Assembly (NCBI GenBank): GCA_017792445.1
Contig: CP051232.1
Location: 4,500,001-4,564,000 of the forward strand
Length of the DNA stretch: 64,000 nucleotides
From: Maritimibacter sp.
Lineage (GTDB): Bacteria > Pseudomonadota > Alphaproteobacteria > Rhodobacterales > Rhodobacteraceae
Direction of reading: 5' to 3'
The position numbers were made by a program, and so were the translations under genes. Under the pieces are notes generated by a model. It had not been told where the DNA came from. It ran no database searches and saw nothing but the letters and a program-made list of their open reading frames with translations. Positions 26,091 through 34,715 of the stretch are shown here, piece by piece. The first letter of the stretch is position 1, and every line of letters starts with the position of its first letter.

Positions 26091-27704
26091 TTACTCCGCG
26101 GGGGTTTGGGCAAAGGGACCCTTGCCGTCATGGGTGCGCAGGCGATGCTCGTGGCGGTCCATCCACGCATCCGTGGCGTCGACGTCCATGTAGGGGCCCT
26201 TGCGGATGTACTTCAGCATCAGGCCCATCTCGACGACGAACAGCACCGAGTAGAAGGTGACGAAGCCGGCAAGCGTGAACAGAAGATCCCCGACGCTGAG
26301 ATGGCTGGCCGACAACGCGGTCGGCAGCACGCCGTCCACCGTCCACGGCTGGCGGCCGAACTCGGCCACGAACCAGCCCAGCTCGGCGGCGATCCATGGC
26401 GCCGGGATGATGAACACGGCGGTGCGCAGCGCCCAGCGGGGGAAGCGCATGCCGCGAAACGAGGCGCGGTAGAAGAAGTAAGCCATCACCGCGATGAACG
26501 AGAAGCCCAAGGCCACCATGATCCGGAACGCCCAGAACAGAGGACCAACGCCGGGAATGGTGTCAGCGGCCGCCAGCGCGATCTGCGCATCGGTCGCGTC
26601 ACGCGGATCGTCGACGTAGCGTTTCAGCAGGAACGCGAAACCAAGGTCTTCGGAATGCGCCTCGAAGGCCGCGCGGACCTCGGCCGGGGCGTCCGCCCGC
26701 TGTTCGCGGATGGTCATCAGCGCGTCATAGGCAAGCAGGCCGTTGCGGATCTTGTCTTCCGCCTGTTCGACAAGGTCGTTGATCCCCGGGATCTCGGTGT
26801 TCAGCGACCGGGTGCCGATCAGCCCCATCACCCACGGGATCTCGATGGCGTAATGCGTCTCGCGCGCCTCGCTGTCGGGAAAGCCTACGGCGGTGAACGG
26901 CGCCGGCGCGGGATGCGTCTCCCACATCGCCTCGATTGCGGCGAGCTTCATCTTCTGGGTGTGGCTGGCCGAATAGCCGGACTCGTCGCCCAGCACCACG
27001 ACCGATAAGGCCGAGGCCAGACCGAAGGCCGCCGCGACCGAGATCGAGCGGCGGGCAAGATCCACGTGCCGCCCCTTCAGCAGGTACCAAGCCGACACGC
27101 CCAGCACGAAGACCGACGCGGTCACATAGCCCGCCGAGACGGTGTGCACGAATTTCGCCTGCGCCACCTCGTTGAAGACGACCTCGAAGAAGCTGGTCAT
27201 CTCCATCCGCATGGTGTCCGGGTTGAACACGGCCCCCACGGGGTTCTGCATCCAACCGTTCGCGATCAGGATCCAAAGCGCCGAGAAGTTCGAACCAAGC
27301 GCCACAAGCCACGTCACCACAAGGTGCGCGGTTCTCGACAGCTTGTCCCAGCCGAAGAAGAACAGCCCGACGAAGGTGGCTTCGAGGAAGAAGGCCATCA
27401 GCCCCTCGATCGCCAGCGGCGCGCCGAAGATGTCTCCGACGTAGTGGCTGTAGTAGGACCAGTTCATCCCGAACTGGAATTCCATCGTGATCCCGGTGGC
27501 CACGCCCAGCACGAAGTTGATGCCAAAGAGCGTGCCCCAGAATTTTGTCATCTGCCGCCAGATCGGGCGGCCGGTCATGACATAGACCGTCTCCATGATC
27601 GCCACGACGACGGACAGGCCCAGCGTCAGCGGTACGAACAGGAAGTGATACATGGCCGTCATCGCGAATTGAAGTCGCGACAGTTCGACGAGTCCGAGTT
27701 CCAT
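26091..27704 (-). CDS. cydA: Cytochrome bd ubiquinol oxidase subunit I
   Basis: A 537-residue subunit, near the usual length, carrying the hemes b558, b595 and d. Seen: the N-terminal LSRLQFAMTAMYHFLFVPLTLGLS with the heme-ligand His at 20, the GRQPW motif in the C-terminal part, and the quinol-binding Q loop region around KLAAIEAMWETHPAPAPF. It oxidises ubiquinol and reduces O2 to water without pumping. First gene of a minus-strand unit cydA-cydB-cydX-(sqr-DUF5368). A GGAGGAACCG leader precedes ATG 27704. The upstream FNR box and -10 sequence imply activation at low oxygen. Confidence 0.97.
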   Translation of the reverse strand: MELGLVELSRLQFAMTAMYHFLFVPLTLGLSVVVAIMETVYVMTGRPIWRQMTKFWGTLFGINFVLGVATGITMEFQFGMNWSYYSHYVGDIFGAPLAIEGLMAFFLEATFVGLFFFGWDKLSRTAHLVVTWLVALGSNFSALWILIANGWMQNPVGAVFNPDTMRMEMTSFFEVVFNEVAQAKFVHTVSAGYVTASVFVLGVSAWYLLKGRHVDLARRSISVAAAFGLASALSVVVLGDESGYSASHTQKMKLAAIEAMWETHPAPAPFTAVGFPDSEARETHYAIEIPWVMGLIGTRSLNTEIPGINDLVEQAEDKIRNGLLAYDALMTIREQRADAPAEVRAAFEAHSEDLGFAFLLKRYVDDPRDATDAQIALAAADTIPGVGPLFWAFRIMVALGFSFIAVMAYFFYRASFRGMRFPRWALRTAVFIIPAPWIAAELGWFVAEFGRQPWTVDGVLPTALSASHLSVGDLLFTLAGFVTFYSVLFVVEMGLMLKYIRKGPYMDVDATDAWMDRHEHRLRTHDGKGPFAQTPAE

Positions 27705-27759
27705 TTCGGTTCCTCCTTCCCGCAGGGGCGAAAGTTGCCTCGCGGATGCAGATTATCGT

Positions 27760-27800
27760 CTTATATGCACTTTAAAGAATGTGTTATTGATCCAGATCAA
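27760..27800 (-). promoter_or_regulatory. FNR-type box and -10 element upstream of cydA
   Basis: TTGATCCAGATCAA at 27787-27800 matches the FNR/FnrL consensus TTGAT-N4-ATCAA exactly. On the minus strand TATAAG follows at 27765-27760. A start near 27753 would place the box centre about 41 bases upstream, which is the class II activator position. This supports FNR-activated, low-oxygen expression of the cyd operon. The positions of the transcription start and -10 are inferred. Confidence 0.7.
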
Positions 27801-27856
27801 CGCCGGAATTTTTGTGCCCGGCACGTCTGAAAGGGGCGCGAAGGCCAATGAAACAA

Positions 27857-27882
27857 GGGCCAGGCGCATGTGCGCCCGGCCC
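27857..27882 (-). terminator. Terminator after the peroxiredoxin gene
   Basis: GGGCCAGGCGCA and TGCGCCCGGCCC form a 12-bp stem with one mismatch. On the minus strand this hairpin is followed by TTGTTTCATT. It lies directly after the peroxiredoxin stop and before the FNR box, so it likely separates that gene from cydA. Confidence 0.6.
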
Positions 27883-27889
27883 CGTTTGG

Positions 27890-28534
27890 TTACAGCTGAC
27901 GGGTCGAGAAATACCAATCGACGGTGTCATACCCCTCGCCGAGTCGCGCCTCGGCGGCGTCCGGGGTGGCGGGCGTCGGCACGATCACCGGGTCGCCGGG
28001 CACCCAGTTCTCGGGCATGGCGCAGGCGTTCGCGTCGGCGGTTTGCAGCGCGACCAGCAGGCGGTGGATCTCTGCCACCGAGCGGCCGGCGTTCATCGGG
28101 TAATAGACCATCGCCCGCAGCACGCCCTCGGGGTCGATGATGAAGGTCGCGCGCACCGCCGCGGTGTCAGACGCGCCGGGCTGGATCATGCCATAGGCGG
28201 CGGCCACGGTCATGCTGAGGTCCGCGATGATCGGGAAGCGCACCTCGACACCGAACTTCTCCTTGATGTTCCGCACCCATGCGATGTGCGAATAATGGCT
28301 GTCGATCGACAGGCCCAGCAGTTCGGTATCCAGCGCGGCGAATTCTTCCTGCCTTTTGGCGAAGGCCATGAACTCGGTCGTGCAGACCGGCGTGAAGTCG
28401 GCCGGGTGCGAGAACAGGATCAGCCACTTGCCGCGATAGTCGGCCAGCGTCCGGCGGCCATGGGTGGTCGGAGCGTCGAAATCGGGGGCAGCTTCGTTCA
28501 GGCGGGGCATCGGGATGGGGGTTTGGTCGGTCAT
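27890..28534 (-). CDS. Peroxiredoxin, Prx6/1-Cys type (AhpC/TSA family)
   Basis: A 214-residue thiol peroxidase. The active-site sequence HPADFTPVCTTEF places the peroxidatic Cys at 51. The family Arg and the C-terminal extension (ENWVPGDPVIVP) are the Prx6 pattern; the only other cysteine, near 181, is not in the usual resolving position of a 2-Cys enzyme. It should reduce hydrogen peroxide and organic peroxides in the cytoplasm. It is divergent from an OxyR-like regulator 106 bases away, which probably controls it through the shared intergenic region. GAAGGAGACAA precedes ATG 28534. Confidence 0.88.
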   Translation of the reverse strand: MTDQTPIPMPRLNEAAPDFDAPTTHGRRTLADYRGKWLILFSHPADFTPVCTTEFMAFAKRQEEFAALDTELLGLSIDSHYSHIAWVRNIKEKFGVEVRFPIIADLSMTVAAAYGMIQPGASDTAAVRATFIIDPEGVLRAMVYYPMNAGRSVAEIHRLLVALQTADANACAMPENWVPGDPVIVPTPATPDAAEARLGEGYDTVDWYFSTRQL

Positions 28535-28627
28535 CGCTTGTCTCCTTCGATGTGCTTGCGTCGTCTCGATGCAGCAGAGATAGCCCCTCCCCTGTTATTA
28601 TAGAAATTGATATAAATTTCGATCTTG

Positions 28628-28642
28628 ATAGAATATCTCTAT
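28628..28642. promoter_or_regulatory. OxyR-like operator ATAG-N7-CTAT over the regulator start
   Basis: ATAG, seven bases, CTAT is one perfect half of the known OxyR site and a palindromic LysR T-N11-A box. It overlaps the regulator's ATG (28641), as expected for autorepression. The second half of a full OxyR site (28606-28620) is only weakly matched, in an AT-rich stretch that starts near 28590. Confidence 0.5.
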
Positions 28643-29549
28643 GATCCCAATGCCCGCCATCACCCTCCGCCAGCTGCGGTTCCTGCTGGCCGTTTCGGAA
28701 GAGTTGAACTTCTCGCGCGCCGCCGAAGTCTGCGGCGTCACCCAGCCGACGCTCAGCGCCGGGCTGCGGGAACTGGAAGAGCGGCTGGGCGTGACCCTTG
28801 TCGAACGCTCGCGCCGGTACGTGATCATGACGGACACCGGGGCCCAGATCGCCGAGCGTGTGCGGGCGCTGCTGATCGGCGCGATGGAGATCGAGGAACT
28901 CGCCGCCGCGCATCTGCGGCCCTACGAGGGCGACCTGCGGCTGGGCGCGATCCCCACGGTCGGCCCGTTCCTGATTCCGAGGGCGCTTCCGCTGATCCGC
29001 GAACGCCTTCCCAAACTACGGCTGTTCCTGCGCGAGGAGCTGACCGACAGCCTGCTGGACGCCGTCGAGACGGGCCGCCTTGACCTGGCGGTGATCGCCC
29101 TGCCCTACGACATCGGCGGGTTGCAAAGCATGGCGCTGTTCGACGACGGCTATACGCTGGCCGCGTCGGTGCAGCGGACAGAGCCGCCGACACTGGAGGG
29201 CGGGCAGCTTTTGCTGCTGGAAAAAGGGCACTGTCTTCAGCGTCACGCCCTGTCCGCCTATCCCGAGCGGCACCTTGTCCGCGACGAGACCTTCGCGGCG
29301 ACAAGCCTGACGACGCTGGTGTCGATGGTCAGCGAGGGGCTGGGGATCACCCTGCTGCCCAACCTCGCGGTGTCCTCGGGGTTCGTGGCGCAGTACAACA
29401 TCGCCCTGACCCCGCTGCCCGACGCATGCCCGCGCCATGTCGTGCTGGTCTGGCGCAAGACATCGCCGCGCGCAGAGGTCTTTGCGGAAATCGGTGAGGT
29501 GCTGCGCGCGTCGTATCTTGCAATTCAAAAGCAGGCGCACGGCGCGTGA
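28641..29549 (+). CDS. LysR-family hydrogen-peroxide-type regulator (OxyR-like)
   Basis: A 302-residue LysR regulator closest to OxyR: helix-turn-helix ITLRQLRFLLAVSEELNFSRAAEVCGVTQPTLSAGLRELE, an effector domain with LRLGAIPTVGPFLIP, and GLGITLLPNLAVSSG. The OxyR redox loop is present as GHCLQRHALSAY with Cys198, but the residue nine positions later, which is the second redox Cys in E. coli OxyR, is Tyr207. Hence no intramolecular disulfide of that type can form, though Cys198 may still be oxidised. Divergent from the peroxiredoxin. ATG 28641 or 28650; no clear ribosome-binding site. Confidence 0.83.
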   Translation: MIPMPAITLRQLRFLLAVSEELNFSRAAEVCGVTQPTLSAGLRELEERLGVTLVERSRRYVIMTDTGAQIAERVRALLIGAMEIEELAAAHLRPYEGDLRLGAIPTVGPFLIPRALPLIRERLPKLRLFLREELTDSLLDAVETGRLDLAVIALPYDIGGLQSMALFDDGYTLAASVQRTEPPTLEGGQLLLLEKGHCLQRHALSAYPERHLVRDETFAATSLTTLVSMVSEGLGITLLPNLAVSSGFVAQYNIALTPLPDACPRHVVLVWRKTSPRAEVFAEIGEVLRASYLAIQKQAHGA

Positions 29550-29583
29550 CGCGGCCAAGGGCCCCGCGCTGCCGGTTGCCGGG

Positions 29584-30042
29584 CTATGCCGCTTTCAGAA
29601 GATCGCGCAGGGCCGGTTCCTTCTTGGGCTTCCGGTCGATCCTGCGCAGCAATTCGGCCAGTTCGGGCTCGTGTACGGACTTCGCGGCGGACTTGGCCGA
29701 GAACCAGCGGCGCTTGCGCTCTTTCCGCTCTTTCCAATCGCGTTTCAGCTTCTGGACGATCATCGGATAGACGCGAACCCGGCAATGCACGACCGAGCCG
29801 TCGTCCATCACCTTGTCGTAGTGATAGCTGCCGATGGACTGGCGCGAGATGCGGCCCTTCGCGCCCGCCTCTTCCAGCGCCTCGATCTCGGCGGCGGCCC
29901 ATGGTTTCTTGCCGTCCATCGTCCAGCCCTTCGGCATCACCCAGCGCCCGGTCTCGCGCGAGGTGACCATCAGCACCTGAAGCTCGCCCTTGCTGCTGTA
30001 GCGCAGCGGCAGCGCCGCGATCTGTTCCGCGGGCTCGGTCAT
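29584..30042 (-). CDS. NUDIX hydrolase
   Basis: A 152-residue pyrophosphohydrolase related to diphosphoinositol-polyphosphate-like bacterial NUDIX proteins. The NUDIX box is recognisable as GWTMDGKKPWAAAEIEALEEAGAKG (only its ends quoted here: GWTMDG and EALEEAGAKG); the EE pair and glycines are intact, while the usual Arg before the first Glu is Ile. Substrate unknown, likely a nucleoside or phosphoanhydride. Start ATG 30042 overlaps the Na/Pi cotransporter stop as ATGA, so the two are probably translated together. C-terminus is lysine-rich. Confidence 0.82.
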   Translation of the reverse strand: MTEPAEQIAALPLRYSSKGELQVLMVTSRETGRWVMPKGWTMDGKKPWAAAEIEALEEAGAKGRISRQSIGSYHYDKVMDDGSVVHCRVRVYPMIVQKLKRDWKERKERKRRWFSAKSAAKSVHEPELAELLRRIDRKPKKEPALRDLLKAA

Positions 30043-31736
30043 GCCTCGGCCTTCCTCTTGCGGCGCGGGCGGTCCTTGGGCGGCGCGTCCGCCTGCGGGC
30101 GCGCGATGCGGCTGGACAGCAGGTCGCCCGCCTCTTCCGCGATCGGATAGGCGATGAAGCACAGCGCCGTGTTCACAAGCTTCAGCGCGCGGATCGTTTC
30201 CTGATGCAGGTTGCTGGTCTCAAGCGTTTCGGACCCGCCCTGCCGCAGACGTTCAAGGTGACGCTCTTGCAGATCACGCTCGATCTGGCGGACGCGGTCC
30301 TTCTGTTCCAGCAGTTGCCGCGCCACGTCGGCGTCGTCCGACATCAGCACATCAAGCGCAAGCTGCGCATTGGCGACGACGAGGTCGTGGAAATCCTCAA
30401 GGTCGCGCCAGCCGTCCTTCGAGAACGACAGCCCCTCGGTCCGCATCCGGCGGGCCATGCCCATCAGGTCGGTCGAGATCCTGTCCCCCGCGTCTTCAAG
30501 GTTGTTGGCGACCGAGACAAGGTCCATCGCGCGGCGGCGCTGATCCTCGGACAGGTCGCGTTCCTGCAAACGGGCAAGGAACAGCTTCGACTGGAAATGC
30601 ATCCGGTCGACGTCATCCTCGGCCAGCCGGATCGCGTCGGCCACGTCATCGTCCCACTCCCGGTACAGGGCCAGCGCGGGCACCAGCATCGCCGCGACTC
30701 TTTCCGCCATGCGCAGCGTCTCGCGCCCCGCCGCGGCCAGCGCGCGTTCCGGCTGGTCCAGCGCGCCCTGGTCCAGCGCGGGGATCGGCGCGGTCAGGTC
30801 GCCGCCCGTTCCGTCGCGCAGCGCGCCACCGACGGCGCGGGTGACCATGCCGGTCAGCGGCAGGCCCAGCACCAGCAGCACCGCGTTGAACGCGAGGTGG
30901 AAGTTGATCACCTGCCGGTACTCCGCAGCCCCCAGCGGCGACAGGTCGGGTTGCAGGAACACAAGCGCCGCCAGCAGCAGGATGGCGCCGCCGCCGCGCA
31001 GAACGAGGTTCGACATCACCACCCGCCGCGCCGCGACCGGCATCGACAGCGTCAGGATCACCGGGATCATCGCCCCGCCAAGGTTCGCGCCCAGCACCAT
31101 CGCCGCGCCCGCCGACACGGAAAGCACGCCCGCCGCCACGAAGGTCACGAACATCAGCACGGCGGCGAGGCTTGAATGCACCGCGTAGGCCAGCACGCCG
31201 CCGATCACGAAGGCCGAGACCGCGTCGCCCTCGAGATAGCCGACCAGGGTCGCGACGACGGGGCTGTCTTTCAGCGGTTCGGTCGCAAGCTGGATCATGT
31301 CGAGCGAGACGAACACCAGCGCCAGCCCGATCAGCACCCGCCCCGTCTGCCGTACCGCCCGCCGCCGGGCGCGCAGGAACATCAGCGTCCCGGCCAGAAA
31401 CAGCAACGGCTCGATCCAGTCGGCGCGGACCAGAAGGATCTGCGCCGCGATGGCCGAGCCAAGGTCCGCCCCCAGCAGGATCGCCAGCCCGCCCGCAGCA
31501 GCCAGCCCGCCCGATATGGTGAAGCCCGCGACGATAAGGGCGACGGCGGTCGAGCTTTGCAGAAGGATCGCCGCCAGCAGCCCGCTTCCGGCGGTCAGCA
31601 CCCGCGAGCGTTCGGACCGGCGCAGGGCAAGGCGAAGCTGTGGCAGGAACGCACGTTCCACCCCCGTGCGGATCAGCCGGACGGACCAGATCAGCAGGGC
31701 GGCGGCGCCCGCGAGATGCAGCAGGAACAGCATCAT
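30039..31736 (-). CDS. Na/Pi cotransporter family protein (NptA/YjbB-like)
   Basis: A 565-residue inner-membrane transporter. The first inverted half carries the signature LLQSSTAVALIVAGFT; the second half carries HSSLAAVLMFVTFVAAG. After about nine helices, a cytoplasmic PhoU-like helical domain occupies residues about 340-540. It exports or exchanges phosphate using sodium. ATG 31736 follows no strong leader but is family-consistent. Paired with the downstream NUDIX gene, whose reaction can release phosphate. The 270 bases upstream form a divergent promoter region with the DeoR regulator. Confidence 0.87.
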   Translation of the reverse strand: MMLFLLHLAGAAALLIWSVRLIRTGVERAFLPQLRLALRRSERSRVLTAGSGLLAAILLQSSTAVALIVAGFTISGGLAAAGGLAILLGADLGSAIAAQILLVRADWIEPLLFLAGTLMFLRARRRAVRQTGRVLIGLALVFVSLDMIQLATEPLKDSPVVATLVGYLEGDAVSAFVIGGVLAYAVHSSLAAVLMFVTFVAAGVLSVSAGAAMVLGANLGGAMIPVILTLSMPVAARRVVMSNLVLRGGGAILLLAALVFLQPDLSPLGAAEYRQVINFHLAFNAVLLVLGLPLTGMVTRAVGGALRDGTGGDLTAPIPALDQGALDQPERALAAAGRETLRMAERVAAMLVPALALYREWDDDVADAIRLAEDDVDRMHFQSKLFLARLQERDLSEDQRRRAMDLVSVANNLEDAGDRISTDLMGMARRMRTEGLSFSKDGWRDLEDFHDLVVANAQLALDVLMSDDADVARQLLEQKDRVRQIERDLQERHLERLRQGGSETLETSNLHQETIRALKLVNTALCFIAYPIAEEAGDLLSSRIARPQADAPPKDRPRRKRKAEA

Positions 31737-32006
31737 GCCGGCACCCGCCTGACCGGGTCCGCCGCATGCCCTTCAGGACATGCGCCCGCCCGGTTTCCCA
31801 GTCTGCGCAGATCGCCGTGCGTGATGCTCACCTCGTTGCCTTCCCGCGTCAAAGCGGACTCGTTGTATCGTTGATCTGCAAGGATAACAGCAAAGTTGCG
31901 TGGATATTTCAACAAAAACGACATGAAAAAAGTGGCAATGCCCTCGAAATCTTTCTTGATGGGATACCCGATGTCAAATTAACAATGCATTAAGACAGGA
32001 GTCTGA
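31737..32006. other. Divergent promoter region, Na/Pi transporter and DeoR regulator
   Basis: No gene seen. The half near 31860-31990 is AT-rich and must carry the promoter of the DeoR gene. AGGAG at 31997-32001 is the DeoR ribosome-binding site. No terminator or clear Pho box found. Confidence 0.3.
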
Positions 32007-32807
32007 ATGGCACTTACCGAAGACACCTTGGAGCAGCCGCGCGCCCGATTGCGGAAGTCCGAGAGACGCGAGCAGATCCTGATGGAACTGCGTCTGCACT
32101 CTCACATCCGCATCTCGGACATCGCCGAGCGTTTCGGGGTTTCCTCGGAAACGGTCCGCCGCGATCTCGACAAGCTGTCGAAGGACGGGCTGATCAACCG
32201 CGCCCACGGCGTCGCCTCTGCCGCAAGCCGCCACTATCCGGATTTCAATGAACGCAGCCGCGCCCGGCTGGCCGAGCGCGAGGCGATCGGACGCCACGCC
32301 GCCAGCCTTGTGGAACCGGGCGAGACGATCCTGATTGATTCCGGGTCCACCACCGTCGAACTGGCCCGGTTCCTTGCCTATAACAACACCCCCTGCACTG
32401 CGATCACCAACAGCCTGACGGTGGCGATGACGCTTGGCGCCAGCGAGGCCGCCGAGGTGATCCTGTGTCCCGGCGACTACCTGCCGTCCGAGGCGGCGGT
32501 GGTCGGCACCGACACGCTGGAGTTCATCGACCGCATGCGCGTCGACCGTTGCCTGATCGGCGCGTCGGCCCTGACCGAGGAAGGCGTTTCGGAAACCGTG
32601 CGGGGGTTCGCGGCCGTCAAGCGCGCCATGCTGCGCAGCGCCGGGACGTCGCATCTTCTGGTGGACAGCGAGAAGTTCGGCCGCGTCGGCATGAACCGCG
32701 TGGCGCGCCTGGACGAAATCAATTCGGTCGTCGTCGACCGGACGCCCGACACCGGCCTGGAGGAGGCCATGTCGGCAGCAGGAGTAGAGATACTCGTAGC
32801 GGCCTGA
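32007..32807 (+). CDS. DeoR/GlpR-family transcriptional regulator
   Basis: A 266-residue repressor-type regulator: N-terminal helix-turn-helix RREQILMELRLHSHIRISDIAERFGVSSETVRRDLDKLSKDGLINRAHG, then a DeoR sensor domain with IDSGSTTVELARFL near 110 and DSEKFGRVGMNRVARL near 220, the sugar-phosphate-binding motifs of the family. The sensor domain suggests a phosphorylated ligand. It is 64 bases upstream of a PhnD-type transporter on the same strand and probably controls that cluster. AGGAG lies six bases before ATG 32007. Confidence 0.86.
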   Translation: MALTEDTLEQPRARLRKSERREQILMELRLHSHIRISDIAERFGVSSETVRRDLDKLSKDGLINRAHGVASAASRHYPDFNERSRARLAEREAIGRHAASLVEPGETILIDSGSTTVELARFLAYNNTPCTAITNSLTVAMTLGASEAAEVILCPGDYLPSEAAVVGTDTLEFIDRMRVDRCLIGASALTEEGVSETVRGFAAVKRAMLRSAGTSHLLVDSEKFGRVGMNRVARLDEINSVVVDRTPDTGLEEAMSAAGVEILVAA

Positions 32808-32871
32808 TCCGAACACCGGACAGGCCGGAACAGATGGGCGGAAAGCCCGGCATGGAATGGGAGGAGAATCC

Positions 32872-33849
32872 ATGATCGACAAGCTGAAACTGCCGCTTGC
32901 AGGCGCATTGCTGGCGTCGGCGGCCCTTGCCTGGACGCCCGCCGCGGCGCAGGACTGCCCGCGCGGCGATCTCGACGCGCGCTATTGCGACGAGGATGGC
33001 GACCTGGTCGCCGATATCCCGACCGACGAGTCGCAACTGATCGACCCCGACACCCTGATCTTTGCCTACACGCCGGTTGAAGATCCCGCCGTCTACAAGA
33101 CCGCCTGGTCCGACTTCCTGACCTATCTCGAGGAAGTCACCGGCAAGGACGTGATGTTCTTCCCGGTCCAGTCGAACGCCGCCCAGATCGAGGCAATGCG
33201 CTCGGGCCGTCTGCACATCGCGGGCTTCAACACCGGGTCCAACCCGCTGGCCGTGAACTGCGCCGGGTTCCGCCCGTTCACCATCATGGCGTCCGCCGAC
33301 GGAAACTTCGGCTACGAGATGGAGATCATCACCTACCCCGGCTCGGGCATCGAGAAGGTCGAGGACATCGCCGGCAAGCAGCTGGCCTTCACCTCGCCGA
33401 CATCGAATTCTGGCTTCAAGGCGCCGTCGGCGATCCTGAAGGCGGATTACGACATGATCCCCGACCGCGACTTCGAGCCGGTCTTCTCGGGCAAGCACGA
33501 CAACTCGATCCTCGGTGTCGCGAACCAGGACTACCCGGCGGCCTCGATCGCCAACTCGGTCATGAACCGGATGATCGAGCGCGAGGTGATCTCGGCCGAT
33601 CAGGTTGTGTCGCTGTACAAGTCGCAGACCTTCCCCACCACCGGCTTCGGCACCGTCTACAACCTGACGCCCGAGTTGCAGGAGAAGATCAAGGAAGCGT
33701 TCTTCACCTTCGACTGGGAAGGCACCACGCTTGAGGCCGAATTCTCGAAGTCCAACGAGGCACAGTTCCTCGAGATGAACTACAAGGACTTCTGGGACGT
33801 GATCCGCAAGATCGATGCGGCCAACGGTGTCAGCTACGCGTGCGAATGA
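32872..33849 (+). CDS. phnD: Phosphonate/phosphate-type ABC transporter substrate-binding protein (PhnD family)
   Basis: A 325-residue periplasmic binding protein. Residues 1-26 are a Sec signal peptide ([21 protein letters not shown]). The mature part has the PhnD-family features [31 protein letters not shown], then [22 protein letters not shown] and [18 protein letters not shown], where Ser/Thr residues bind the phosphono group in homologues. It is the first transporter gene. GGAGGAG lies six bases upstream of ATG 32872. A hairpin after its stop may set its mRNA level above that of the downstream genes. Ligand not known (phosphonate, phosphite or phosphate ester). Confidence 0.87.
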   Translation: MIDKLKLPLAGALLASAALAWTPAAAQDCPRGDLDARYCDEDGDLVADIPTDESQLIDPDTLIFAYTPVEDPAVYKTAWSDFLTYLEEVTGKDVMFFPVQSNAAQIEAMRSGRLHIAGFNTGSNPLAVNCAGFRPFTIMASADGNFGYEMEIITYPGSGIEKVEDIAGKQLAFTSPTSNSGFKAPSAILKADYDMIPDRDFEPVFSGKHDNSILGVANQDYPAASIANSVMNRMIEREVISADQVVSLYKSQTFPTTGFGTVYNLTPELQEKIKEAFFTFDWEGTTLEAEFSKSNEAQFLEMNYKDFWDVIRKIDAANGVSYACE

Positions 33850-33857
33850 CGCACACC

Positions 33858-33881
33858 GGGCGGTCCCCCAAGGGACCGCCC
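33858..33881 (+). terminator. Perfect 10-bp hairpin between phnD and phnC
   Basis: GGGCGGTCCC and GGGACCGCCC form a perfect stem with a CCAA loop, nine bases after the phnD stop. No T tract follows. Common use in ABC operons: a partial terminator or mRNA-stabilising stem that keeps the binding protein in excess. Confidence 0.6.
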
Positions 33882-33926
33882 GACCCTTCAGAAATGCAGA
33901 ATGTCATCAAGATGCGGGAAACGCCC

Positions 33927-34715
33927 ATGTTGCGGCTTGAGAAGCTGGTCAAGACATACAAAACCGGCGACCAGGCGCTGAAAGCGGTCGACCTTGAGGT
34001 TCCGAGCGGCCAGGTTCTGGCGCTGATCGGACCCTCGGGCGCCGGTAAATCCACCCTGATCCGGTGCATCAACCGGTTGGTCGAACCCACGTCGGGCAAG
34101 GTCTGGCTGGGCGATACGGAACTGACCGGCCTGTCGCAGTCGGCCCTGCGCCGCGCGCGCCGGAAGATGGGCATGATCTTCCAGGAATACGCGCTGGTGG
34201 AACGGCTGTCGGTGATGGAAAACGTCCTGTCCGGCCGGCTGGGCTATGTCGGGTTCTGGCGGTCCTTCACCCGCCGCTATCCCCAGGCTGACGTGGACGA
34301 GGCGTTCCGCCTGCTGGACCGCGTGGGGCTGTTGCATATGGCCGACAAGCGCGCCGACGAACTGTCGGGCGGCCAGCGTCAGCGGGTCGGCATCTGCCGC
34401 GCGCTGATCCAGAACCCCGAGCTGCTGCTGGTGGACGAACCCACCGCTTCGCTGGACCCCAAGACCAGCCGCCAGATCATGCGACTGATCTGCGAGCTGT
34501 GCGAGGAACGCGGGCTGGCGGCGATCATCAACATCCACGACGTCGCGCTGGCGCAGCGCTTTGTGCAGCGGGTCATCGGCCTGCGGTTCGGCGCCATCGA
34601 ATTCGACGGCAAGCCCGACGCCCTGACGCCCGACGTGCTGACCACGATTTACGGCGAGGAAGACTGGGAGGCCACGATCCAGAAGGTCGAGGAAGACGAG
34701 GTTGCTGCGGAATGA
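33927..34715 (+). CDS. phnC: Phosphonate-type ABC transporter ATP-binding protein
   Basis: A 262-residue ATPase of the PhnC family: Walker [15 protein letters not shown]-loop [12 protein letters not shown], signature [15 protein letters not shown], Walker [14 protein letters not shown] and the H-loop INIHD. It powers import through the two downstream PhnE permeases. ATG 33927 gives the family start [11 protein letters not shown]; in-frame starts at 33840, 33894 and 33912 would add a Pro-rich lead. A GGGAA leader lies eight bases before. Its stop overlaps phnE as ATGA. Confidence 0.9.
   Translation: MLRLEKLVKTYKTGDQALKAVDLEVPSGQVLALIGPSGAGKSTLIRCINRLVEPTSGKVWLGDTELTGLSQSALRRARRKMGMIFQEYALVERLSVMENVLSGRLGYVGFWRSFTRRYPQADVDEAFRLLDRVGLLHMADKRADELSGGQRQRVGICRALIQNPELLLVDEPTASLDPKTSRQIMRLICELCEERGLAAIINIHDVALAQRFVQRVIGLRFGAIEFDGKPDALTPDVLTTIYGEEDWEATIQKVEEDEVAAE

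Noticed and set aside
31984-31991. AATGCATT palindrome upstream of the DeoR gene, similar to the island's operator core
   Set aside because: The flanks do not match the AAATAATGCATTTT consensus and the gene belongs to an unrelated cluster, so it is probably chance.
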